Source: Mikania micrantha (taxonomy: Eukaryota; Streptophyta; Magnoliopsida; Asterales; Asteraceae). Taken from it: 64,000 bases of DNA. Location of the stretch: assembly GCA_009363875.1 (NCBI GenBank), contig CM018680.1:120105027-120169026 (forward strand). Direction: 5' to 3'. The position numbers were made by a program, and so were the translations under genes. Below, piece after piece: positions 12,601-21,517 of this stretch. The notes under the pieces are model-generated. The model searched no databases. It saw only the letters and a list, made by a program, of their open reading frames with translations, and was not told where the DNA came from. Within the stretch, counting starts at the first letter, position 1. Each line of letters begins with the position of its first letter.

Positions 12601-13202
12601 GTGATTTTGAAGTATAGCAACTCAGTTTTAATTAAGAAGCTACAGAGAATCATGAGCTTAATATGTGGTTTTTGTGATAGCATTGATCAACCAACAGATT
12701 TGAACATTGTGCATTTCTTTTATTGTTCTTTTTTTAGCGTAGTCGAGCAGAATTTGATGGTCAACTAAATAAAATCATTCTACTTTAGCACTTCTCTGAA
12801 TAGACACCTAACAGGCTAACATCCATAAACCCTAATTAAGCTGTATGGTATGCTCAGTGTACTAAATATTCATAATTACAGGTCAAACATTTGGTGAACT
12901 TTATGATGTGAAATGCAACTAAGAAATCAGCAGATCGAAAAACAAATTCATAGTAGAATTAAACGTACTTTCTCAATTGAAGTTGCTCTGCTTCAATCAT
13001 CTGAAAAAAGAAAAGTAAAATAGAATAATTCAGAAAAATCATTATCAATGGAAAATTTCAATTTATGAAATATCGATGAAACCCATATATACAGCAGATC
13101 GATTAACACAACACGCACCCGCTCGGTGTGGGCGATGACAGGTGATTCACGAAGGAGGCCGTCAGGACCAATCTCCGTAACTAACGAAGGATCGATCGTC
13201 AT
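6661..13202 (-). CDS. Coiled-coil protein, RAB6-interacting-golgin-like, 7 exons, 231 aa
   Basis: Exons (minus): 13202-13119, 13000-12969, 7578-7481, 7399-7317, 7234-7157, 7073-6975, 6882-6661. All junctions are GT-AG and the phases agree, giving 696 nt and one frame. The product starts MTIDPSLVTEIGPDGL, has a long charged coiled coil (about residues 29-145, with KYIDENYSKIRDVEREL and RLEELKRRLEALNP) and a low-complexity polar tail with GRGKG and WTGSGFD. This matches a conserved plant protein that annotation pipelines often call RAB6-interacting golgin; the name is from memory and the function in plants is not shown here. The tail stops right after GFD, a few residues shorter than I recall for homologues. 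Intron 2 (12968-7579) is 5.4 kb because of inserted elements. The last donor (GTAACT after 6975) is the least certain junction. Confidence 0.83.
8037..8296. mobile_element. PIF/Harbinger-type MITE (254 bp) with TTA duplication
   Basis: Terminal inverted repeats GGGGTTGTTTG and CAAACAACCCC at 8040 and 8293 are flanked on both sides by TTA (8037-8039, 8294-8296), the duplication of PIF/Harbinger (Tourist-like) elements. Inside are repeats of CATTCAGCACTTAA-type words. It lies within intron 2 of the coiled-coil gene. Confidence 0.8.
8750..8895 (+). mobile_element. Probable tRNA-derived SINE remnant
   Basis: Contains a B-box-like GGATTCGAGCCC (near 8829) about 40 bases after a weak A-box-like stretch, and ends in an A-rich tail near 8888. 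No clean target duplication was found, so this is a weaker call than the other SINEs in the window. Confidence 0.45.
9270..10210 (+). pseudogene. Decayed hAT-like transposase (DUF659 region)
   Basis: Conceptual translation in shifting frames gives pieces typical of the DUF659 part of plant hAT-type transposases: WLYDTTIPFNGAT (near 9610-9650), DKEVKDIANHLHGH (near 9751-9790), and VNFLVNSPKGSMF with QTMDVS (near 9862-9920), in the right order. There are many stops and frame changes, so it is a dead fragment inside intron 2 of the coiled-coil gene. Recognition is by family memory; a translated search would confirm it. Confidence 0.6.
10229..11110 (+). mobile_element. Copia-like LTR/leader remnant
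   Basis: TGATATAAGAGC at 10522-10533 is a two-mismatch form of the iMet primer site. It is followed by AGGGCTCGTAT and then GGTTTTGAGAGTCG, very like the leader of the gag-only element at 49848 onward. Upstream sequence to 10229 begins TGTTGCAAC, a plausible LTR start, with a TATA-like TATAAATAGG near 10393. No gag reading frame follows; the rest (10560-11110) looks like untranslated leader. Confidence 0.5.
11158..11551. mobile_element. hAT-like MITE with CTTGGTTTTAAAAAG ends
   Basis: Starts CTTGGTTTTAAAAAG and ends CTTTTTAAAACTAAG, a near-perfect inverted repeat. The 8-bp flanks CATGTAGT and CAGGTGGT match at six positions. A second copy of the same end lies at 12205-12219, so a further fragment of the family is present. 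It lies in intron 2 of the coiled-coil gene. Confidence 0.5.
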
Positions 13203-13329
13203 TGTTGATATTGAAGATCTCTGTGATAGATCGATATGAGGAATGAATCTCGATTTCGAAGAAGATGACAGATGGCTTACTGAAATAAGAGGATAGATCT
13301 TGGTGCTTGCGTAGTGACGCCTACAGTAA

Positions 13330-13868
13330 GCGTGAATTGTTATTTTTTTAAAGTAAATTTCTCTTTTCCTTCATGTGGTTTGACAAAAGGAACAATTTTC
13401 ATCCAAATTTTGAAATTTTGCAATTTTCCTTCATTAGTTTCAGAAAATTAACCATTTTAGTCCCTGTGGTTTGACAAAAGCAACCATTTTCATCCAAAGT
13501 TTAAATGAACTTTGGATGAAAATGGTTAATTTTCTGAAACTAATGGAGGAAAATTGCAAAATTTCAAAATTTGGATGAAAATGGTTACTTTTGTCAAACC
13601 ACAGGGAGCAAAAGAGAAGTTTACTCTTTTTTTTTTAATAGCATTTGATCCCAACGTGTAAAACACTGATTTTCAGGCCACGTTACCAAGGTCTAGTTAC
13701 CATGACCTCCGTTGAGACCCCACCACCACCCCAGAAGGAAATCGCACCGGAAAACCTCCTGACCTTTCAAGAACCACTATTTCACCTTGGGAGAAATTTG
13801 AACCCGTGACTTCCTACAGAAAAGCCAAAAGGGTAATCACAGTAAAGCCAAAGGCGTGAATTGTTACT
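13330..13868 (-). mobile_element. SINE with target duplication, interrupted by a foldback element
   Basis: The 15-bp repeat GCGTGAATTGTTA(T/C)T at 13330-13344 and 13854-13868 brackets the unit. The SINE body (13627-13853) is on the minus strand: on the plus strand it starts with the poly-T tail and has a B-box complement (TTTGAACCCG) near 13800. The body is related to the SINEs at 45834 and 58544. The foldback at 13352-13624 sits inside the tail. The whole unit starts about 130 bp upstream of the coiled-coil gene start codon. Confidence 0.75.
13352..13624. repeat. Long foldback (near-perfect palindrome) nested in the SINE tail
   Basis: Left and right arms of about 120-135 bp are inverted copies: left has GTGGTTTGACAAAAG and TCATCCAAAGTTTAAA, right has the complements, meeting near 13503. 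Ends are AGTAAATTTCTCTTTT and AAAAGAGAAGTTTACT. The foldbacks at 41337 and 46753 share the GAGTAAA-type end. Confidence 0.8.
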
Positions 13869-15366
13869 TGCAACCTCAAACAAGTGAAGTGCACATGCCA
13901 TGGGCAACGGGGCACCATTCTTTGAATGCTTTTTCATCAATTTTCTTTTTGTTCTTTTGAATCGAAAAACAAAAATCAAATGATAAATCAAAACTGAATC
14001 GATTAAAACTGGTGATGTTAACTGCATCATGAATTTTAACATAATTTTGTATTCTATTGTATCACTAATAAACACATACAATTGTTAATTCTAATTTTAA
14101 ATTTAGATCTTTTGTTTATCATTCACATATCCTATGCAACCAAGTACCACACATAAAAAGAAGTTGGTACCAAGTTTTCAGTACTTTACTATTTTGATAC
14201 TCTAAACATGCGAGATACTATTTTTATTTAAATAAAAGACATGTGTTCATGTTATTATTATCACACAATGTCAAACATAAATATCTTTAAATGCAAACTA
14301 TTTCTAATACTTTATAGTTAACTCCATATACTCCTTACATGGTTTGAAACATATAACAATAAATGACGCTATATAAATGTATTCGACAATCACTTTAGGA
14401 CTTGATGTTGAATTTACTACCGGATAAAAGTGTGTACTAGATTTAGCTAAGTGGGTCATTTAAATACCTAAAACAAGACATGTTTAACCCTATAACCACT
14501 AGAAAAATTCCCAAGCGTACCATACGTCAAGATAATATATGGTATTCCGCTCCAACATTATTCGATGTATTTTTAATATCTTTCATCTCCAAACACCTTT
14601 CCATATTACCTACAACAAAGGTGATTGAATACACAACATAACAACATATAAACAATTAAAATTCAATAGATAACTCATTTTAATTTTGACGATATTGTGA
14701 ACTAAAACGATAAATTCTTAAAAGTAATGTTTTCAGTGATGAAAATATAAATTTAAGGACAACGAAACAAATTTATTATTCAACATATGAATCAGGAGTT
14801 GGGATATTTTTTGTGTTAACTCATTAAAAAACACACACACAAGATACTGATAAATAAACTAATAAAAATTGGATGAGTGAGAGTAATGTGTGTGTAGAGT
14901 TAGTGAATTGGTAAGTGATATGATCTTTGACTAAAGTGATGCACTAATATCACCTCTGAATGTATAACCTTTGAATAGGTCAAAAGTTGATACTATTTGT
15001 TTGACTAAAAATATCCCTCTAAATAGGTCAATCAGTCTCTTAATTATGAAGTTTTTAATATAGTTTGAATATTTCAGTGCTCTTATGAACGTAACACTTT
15101 ATGAACCAAACAATCCTTTAGAGAACTGTGTTAGAGACCGATTTGAGATAGTTAATATTTCAATTAATATAGCTAAGATGACAATTCCCTAAAGAAATAT
15201 GATATGATTAGAGATGTTTTGCAACAATTTTCTCTAATTCATTTCTTAAAGTAAAAGCATTAAACATAATTAGCTCATTATAACCTTCTAGAAATTAAAC
15301 ACTAATCCACTATAAGATTAAAAGACACAAAGAGTAAATGCAAGGTAAACCAAGCTTTAAGGTAAC
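13869..15366. other. Intergenic, no gene seen
   Basis: AT-rich with many stops in all frames. No long repeat, RNA gene or recognisable coding fragment was noticed. Confidence 0.6.
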
Positions 15367-15618
15367 TAGAGGTGCATAAACTGGGTTTATTTCCAAACAG
15401 GTTCTGGTTTTGGTCAACGAAGTCGAGAATCGGTTCCGATTAGAGTCAGGGTTATAACCGAGTTTGGCCGGTTCTGGTTTTGGCCAGGTAAAGATGAAAC
15501 CGGTTATGGTAATTTCAGTTCATGTTTCGGTTCCAGTGATTTGCCTGGGAAGCCGAAACTACCTATACCCCTTGGTTAGAGGAGGACCAGTTAAGGTTTC
15601 CGGTTTTTCCCTCCTCTA
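15367..15618. mobile_element. hAT-like non-autonomous element with TAGAGGTG/CCTCTA ends
   Basis: Starts TAGAGGTGCAT and ends CCTCCTCTA. The interior is built from GGTTCTGGTTTTGG- and AACCGG-type words. The flanks AAGGTAAC and GTAGTAAC share only five of eight bases, so this copy looks older than its relatives at 39318, 46124 and 56980. Confidence 0.5.
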
Positions 15619-16297
15619 GTAGTAACTAGTTACAACTTACAAGTATCCTAAACTTCTGTTAACAGCTGTGGGCTTTTGCTTGGTTGCAGATTGCAATTAA
15701 TAATGATGTTTTCTGGGCCAGGCCCAAACACTTGAAGCAGCATCCCACACCACAATCCACAATTCCACATTCCCACGAAAGTAATTAAAAAGAAGAGATT
15801 GAAAATTTTAGTTTCTAACTTGTTTCTTCGAACTTCAAACCCTGTTTTTTAACATATAAATAAATATGATTCGTCTATTTTTACTACTTTTGGGCGTAAC
15901 TAAAAACAACCAAAAATATAATATTCCCTACTTATGTTTTATATAATAATTTGAAAATTGATTTTTATTTTAATTCATCGATGATGGTTATAGGTTTGTA
16001 TATGTATCGTTACGTGACTAAATTGTTACAGATTTTTATTGTATTATCAAAGCTTACTCAACCATCTTGAGAATCTAAGGTGAATCCGAAATACAAGCCC
16101 TTTTTCAAACTTGAGACGGGCCAACAATTAAGCGTGTTAATTTGTTAGATTTTCAATTTGTTTGGTTTTAATTATCTTAGATTTATTTGGTTTACCAAAC
16201 CAATTCATACTAAGAATTAATCTAAGTGAACTAAATTCAACCAAATAAATCAAATTATAAATATGTGTCTATATATATAAGGTAACGATCCGTTGTT
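15619..16297. other. Intergenic, no gene seen
   Basis: AT-rich, no credible coding frame. A short TA run near 16271 precedes the next foldback. Confidence 0.55.
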
Positions 16298-16651
16298 AAC
16301 CCATCTTAATTGAGATATCCCATTAACCCTGGCAAAAAACGTTCAAATCTTCAAAAAAAAATTCATGGTCTTTTTTATACAAAATAGAGGGCTCCTTTTT
16401 TAAGTTTGTGTTAATTCACAAGTGTTTAAAAGTTAAACGAAGTGTAAGTTTGCGTTACACTGCGAAGATATATTTAAGTTTCGCAGTGTAACGCAAACTT
16501 ACACTTCGTTTAACTTCTAACCGCTTGTAAATTAGCAAAAACTTAAAAAAGGAGCCCCCTATTTTTGTATAAAAAAGACCATGAAAAATTTTTTTCTAAG
16601 ATTTGAGCGTTTTTTGCTAGGGTTAATGGGTTACCTCAATTAAGGCGGGTT
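16298..16651. repeat. 354-bp foldback element
   Basis: Arms run from AACCCATCTTAATTGAG to CTCAATTAAGGCGGGTT. Inner arms with GTGTAAGTTTGCGTTACACTG are almost perfect inverted copies around an 8-10 base loop near 16470. Flanked on the left by a TA run, as are several other foldbacks here. Confidence 0.8.
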
Positions 16652-16932
16652 ATTATATGTAATTGATGTTATTACATATACGTAACTCATTGATTACATA
16701 TATGTAACTTCTAAACTACACATATGAGTTACATATACGTCACTTTATTGATTACATATACGTAATTTCGTGATCTACATATTTTTATGAAAAAAATTTT
16801 CTTGTTTATAACATTTGTAAGCTAATAATAAAAAATCATGAATTTTTTTTAAATTGATTGGTTAGTATGAGTTTTCTTTGTTTTCTTCAAAGTGGGGAGT
16901 TTTCTTTTGAACACTCCCCTATATATATATAT

Positions 16933-17183
16933 GGAAGAGTTCAATTGTTAACCACTCCTTATTTCGATAACCGAATAATTACATCTTATTACTTTGTGAC
17001 TCACATTAAAGTAAATCTAAATGTGTATGTTTTTTCTTCTTTTTTAATTAATGTGGGCCCTACTTACATTAATTAAAAAAGAAGAATAACATACACTTTT
17101 GAATTTACTTTAATGTGAGTCCAAAGTAATAAAATGTAATATTCGGTTATCGTAATAAGAAGGGTTAACAATTAAATCCTTCC
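16933..17183. repeat. 251-bp foldback element, family shared with 45516
   Basis: Arms begin GGAAGAGTTCAATTGTTAACC and end with the complement (GGTTAACAATTAAATCCTTCC), meeting near 17055 at GGGCCC. It sits inside TATATATA on both sides. The element at 45516-45787 has the same arm sequence with substitutions. Confidence 0.8.
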
Positions 17184-17273
17184 CATATATATATGAATCA
17201 AACATACCTAACAAATTGAATTCAATATATATAGTTATCATTTGATTTTTTAATAGAATAATCCGAACTAAAC

Positions 17274-17440
17274 AAAATGTATATTACTTGTTTTTTTAAC
17301 AGCCATATTATCTTATTTCTACTCTTACGCTACACCCAATATTCCACCATTGCTTGGATTTGAACCCAAAACCTCCTTTCTAAGAAGCAATGCATCTACC
17401 AAGTGGACTAGTCCCACATTGGCTAAAATGTATATTACTT
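17274..17440 (-). mobile_element. Short tRNA-derived SINE with 16-bp target duplication
   Basis: AAAATGTATATTACTT is repeated exactly at 17274-17289 and 17425-17440. Between them, on the minus strand, are an A-box-like GACTAGTCCACTTGGTAGA, a B box GGGTTCAAATCC and an A-rich tail. At about 135 bp it is a short SINE. Confidence 0.85.
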
Positions 17441-18439
17441 AATAGAACTGGAAAAAAGATTTACAATACTTATATGATTAGGAATCAAACTAATTAACAA
17501 TTCAATTTCATTTGCCAGTTACGGATAAGATTCGATTCAGTCTATGGTTTTTTCACACCCCTATCAATATATTAATAGACCGAGTGAGTAATAAAGTAAT
17601 CAATAAAGCAACTAATAAAGTAATAAGATAATTAACTAATTAATTAAATCTTAAACACACAAACATTTTTTAAAATTTTGATGTGTGTCTGTTATATATA
17701 TTAAATATAAAAAAAGATTTATTATATAATTATATAGTGGTTACTCCCAAAAATACAAGAAAAAAAAAGTAATGAAACATATATTATGATCTTTGAGCTC
17801 AAGACCTTAACCTAAAAGAAAAACCTAAACTAGCTGATATATATTATCATCATGTATGGAACTACAAAACAAACATATACAATTACTTTTGATGTTTCTT
17901 TTGTTTTTTTTTAATTAAGGTCCCAAAATTTTAAGAATCGTAAACTCCATCTAACTTTTATTAGTTACGAGCCGGCTCGTACATCATCACGTTATCATCA
18001 AGATGAGAGGTGATTGATGTATGTATTTTTTTTATTGGTTTACAAAAACATCGTCAGGTCGTGACCACAATCACCACTTGAGGCTCACGCCGGGTGCGTA
18101 ACGGTACAGGGACACAACATTGGGAGTGATGGCTATCAAGTGGGTTGGTCACATGAGGCTTCACACCCTATTACACATACCATCATACATATATGTATAT
18201 AAAACACATTTGACCTTACAAACTACTAGGGGCATGAGCTTTAAGAAAGCACACGCCACTACAACGTTAATTACTCTTTTGGTTTAGATCGTCGTTTCAA
18301 ACAAACCAAAGTCGTTAAAAAATGCATGCAACAAAGCTTTGTACCCTTTGCTCAAGTAGTAGTACTTTACTATTCATTAGATGCTTACGTATATGTTGTA
18401 ATTTAATTTTGTTTAAGTAATTGACAAATCAAGATGACC

Positions 18440-18765
18440 TAAGATCATCTATAGTACTCTTCCGCTGGCCGGGCGGGGGAGGAATTTTGGGCGGCTTCGA
18501 ACAGGCACACCGCCCCCGATCCCGGCGGTGCCATTTTTCGAGCTAGCGCAGCTTCGCTCTCCGTGGACACTCCCCTCCTCCCATTGGCTTATTTTTAAAA
18601 ATTGGGACCCACCAATAAAATTAAACCGTGAGGAAGGATTTTTGGTGATGATGTGGCAAGCGGGGAAGGGTTTTCAATGTGTAACTATTAATGTGTTTTA
18701 AGATTTTCAGTGAGATGATGACGTGATGAAAAATTTCAGTATGGTGGGTATTACAGATGGTCTAA
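18440..18765. mobile_element. GC-rich MITE (320 bp) with TAA duplication
   Basis: Ends GATCATCTATAGTACTC and, inverted, GACCATCTGTAATACCC, flanked by TAA at 18440-18442 and 18763-18765. The interior is far more GC-rich (CCGCCCCCGATCCCGGCGG near 18511) than its surroundings. PIF/Harbinger-type by its 3-bp duplication. Confidence 0.65.
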
Positions 18766-19769
18766 TAACCTCCCATACCTGTTACTTAGACAGTTTCGTA
18801 TGGCCACTACTGACAAAAGAAAATACAACGTTATGAAGACCCATCATAAAAAATTACAAAGGATTTATAGGTAAATTTACATGATGTGAATTGAGATGCT
18901 AAACGATGAAACGTATTAAATTTTAAAGTTGAAAATAATCACAAACTTACAAAATGGTTGACCAATGTTTTTGGAACAATAATTGATACTTTCTTTCCGG
19001 ATGCGAACAAGTAATTTTTTATCAGCAATACAATCACATGGTGTTATGCATATGAACGCAATTATTTATAAATTATATATTACCTAAATTCTTTAAGATA
19101 ACGTTGGCTTGTTATCAGCCCTAAAAAGTTTTCTTACATTAAAGTACGCTTACATATTTAATTAAGTAATTTCTGATAGTATTTTAGTTATTTTATTAAT
19201 TAAGTGGTTACTTCTTAATTGATTAGAGGTTAAATTATTTGTTAGCTTCCTAGCAACGCCTTTAAATCGGTTAGTAAGTCTCTTATGATTAAGATGAAAA
19301 CACATAGTCATGGTCTTTAAGCCGCGCAGATGTTACATATGTTTTACATAGTTTTCTAAAAAAAATTAAAATCCTCTTGATGCTTTTTAATTTTTTTTTT
19401 ATAAAAATGTGTTAAATAATGTTAAAAACATGTAAAAAGAAATTTCAAAACGAAAAACTTTTTTACGTGGTTTTACCTTGGTTTTCATGGTTATCACACT
19501 AAAAGGGTTTTCAAATTATCTTTTTATATATACACACAAACACACATTATAATTGTGGTTTTTAATATACACACACTTTTATAATATAAACACACACACA
19601 TACATACATTATTACATACATATAGGGAATGTTTATTTTGGAAACTTGGTTGAGATGAAGAAACTTTGGAAACTTATTAGTAGCCATTGATTCAAAAATT
19701 GGATGGATGAGATTAATGTTGAAAATTAAGATGAGATGGTTAAATATTAAAAAAGTGGGATGAAGGAGA
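18766..19769. other. Intergenic, no gene seen
   Basis: AT-rich, no credible coding frame. CA/TA-rich runs near 19530-19620. Confidence 0.55.
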
Positions 19770-20057
19770 AAAAGGTACAACAAGGCTTATGTTGGCGGGT
19801 AAACAGGCTTATGTGCCATTGGAGAACTTGGTGATCAATGACGAATTGAATTATGTGGAGAACGTGGAGGCTATCTAAGATAGAAAAATCAAACAATTGA
19901 AAAATAAGACGATTAACTAAGTAATGGTGCAATGGAAGAACAGGCGGGTTTCGGATGCTACGTGAGAGTCCAAGGATGAAATGCGGAAATTTTATCCTTT
20001 TCTTTTTGAGTTGTAACGAGGTTTCGGGGACGAAACCTTTGTAAGGAGGGGAGAACT
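19770..20057 (+). pseudogene. Decayed Ty3/gypsy chromovirus Pol C-terminus with polypurine tract
   Basis: Broken translation gives VPLENLVINDELNYVE and, further on, VQWKN, then KDEMRKFYP, which follow the order of the integrase tail and chromodomain of plant chromoviruses (Del/Tekay type). Several stops interrupt it, and an internal deletion joins the start to the integrase tail. A polypurine tract (GGAGGGGAGAA, 20045-20055) directly precedes the LTR start. Confidence 0.65.
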
Positions 20058-20369
20058 TGTAACGACCCATTTTGGGGAATTATTATAATTAAAATATAAG
20101 TGGTGTATAACTATGTTTTATTTATATTGATGGGTGTTTTATAAGTTCTTATTCTATTAAATATTATTTGATGGGTGATTTAATAATACTTGATGTTATT
20201 TATAATAATATGGTGGGTGTTAACTAACTTAACTAAGTTAGGAATAAGCTAATTGATTAACTAGAACTTAAGGGGCTGAATATGACAATTGCTGGAACTT
20301 AGTTAAAAGGGGGATTATATAGAAAAATTTGTCCTTTTTCTTGTTCCAGTCGACGACCACAAAGGAGAC
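20058..20369 (+). repeat. 3' LTR of the gypsy element, truncated
   Basis: Starts TGTAACGACCC right after the polypurine tract, as expected for a gypsy 3' LTR, and is cut off where another LTR-like sequence begins at 20370. Confidence 0.6.
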
Positions 20370-21218
20370 TGTCACACCCCCAATTTCCCACTTGTGGTGT
20401 CAGTCCACGTGGGTATGACGTGTCCAGAATCACAGTTCAAGGTCATATAGAACACTTCTATATGCGTTTACAAATCCAAAGTTTGACACATACACTCATA
20501 AAATAGTTTGCAGCGGAATAAAAGTTATCAAATCATATTGCAGCGGAAAATCAAATAGTGGTGCAGCGGAATAAATAAGTCATAACATGCAGCGGAAAGT
20601 TGAAAATGTTAGACATCACATTGTTTAGAAATTACATAACGATTAAATATTGTTTTCAAAAGACACAACAGAATGCATGCGGTTCCTAAAGCTCATCCCT
20701 TAGATGTGCATCCTGTTCCATACGCAGCTAGTTACCTGAGAATACAAGTTAGAAAAGTGTCAACACAATGATTGGTGAGTTCACAGGTTTTGATATACAT
20801 ATATATAGTAAGAAAGTGTGTCATGCTGTTTATCAATGTTAGTACCGAGCCCTAGGCCCAAAGTGTCAGTGCGTCACTACCGAACTAGACTTGTTTGTCC
20901 TTGCCTCCGCTATGCCTCGTATGCATAGCAAGTTAGGTCAGAGTTTGCACGGGTTATGACATCCAGTCAACATAGTGCCCCGTGGGGTTAGTCATTCCCT
21001 AATGGATCCATCCAAATCTACCACGTTGTTCGTACATTAACGGTAAGACTTTGTGAGGGCTTAATACGAGTTCAACACTTAATGTTTGTCCTTCTATTAT
21101 ATTAGGTTATTAAAGAGAAATAACGATGTGGCAAATTGTTGACCAAGTATTGGGTTTCCACAGTTTCCTCATCTTATGTGGGTTTCCAAAATATACATTC
21201 CCTATATATATATATATA
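20370..21218 (+). repeat. Second gypsy-type LTR fragment, interrupted by the MULE
   Basis: Starts TGTCACACCCCC, a start common in gypsy LTRs, and contains repeated GCAGCGGAA words (near 20511, 20541, 20563, 20591). No internal coding region follows. The MULE begins at 21219 in a TA run. I could not recognise its continuation on the far side of the MULE. Confidence 0.5.
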
Positions 21219-21267
21219 GGGGGCGGTTATTGTACATAGGGTCTGGAACGTACAAAGCGTAAGAAGG
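21219..21267 (+). repeat. MULE left terminal inverted repeat
   Basis: Begins GGGGGCGGTTATTGTACA and carries the core AACGTACAAAGCGTA at 21247-21261 followed by AGAAG. The core pairs with the right end. GTACAAAGCGTAAG occurs again at 21540-21553. Confidence 0.85.
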
Positions 21268-21517
21268 AACTATAACCGTTGATCCGGCTTTTTTAATGGA
21301 CAGGATTAACGCGGTGGCATTATTGTAATTAACTGTATTGTTTATTTGTTTCAAAGAGTCCGAATTGTTAAAAAAGGGCAAAAACGTAAATTTCTTTTTT
21401 CAAATAAGTAACATAATCCTAAAAACAAGGGAAATTTACAAAATCATCCCATAATTAACGCTACTCTTCGATTTTGAATTTCTTAGTAACTGAAACGATA
21501 TTCGATTTCGAATAACA

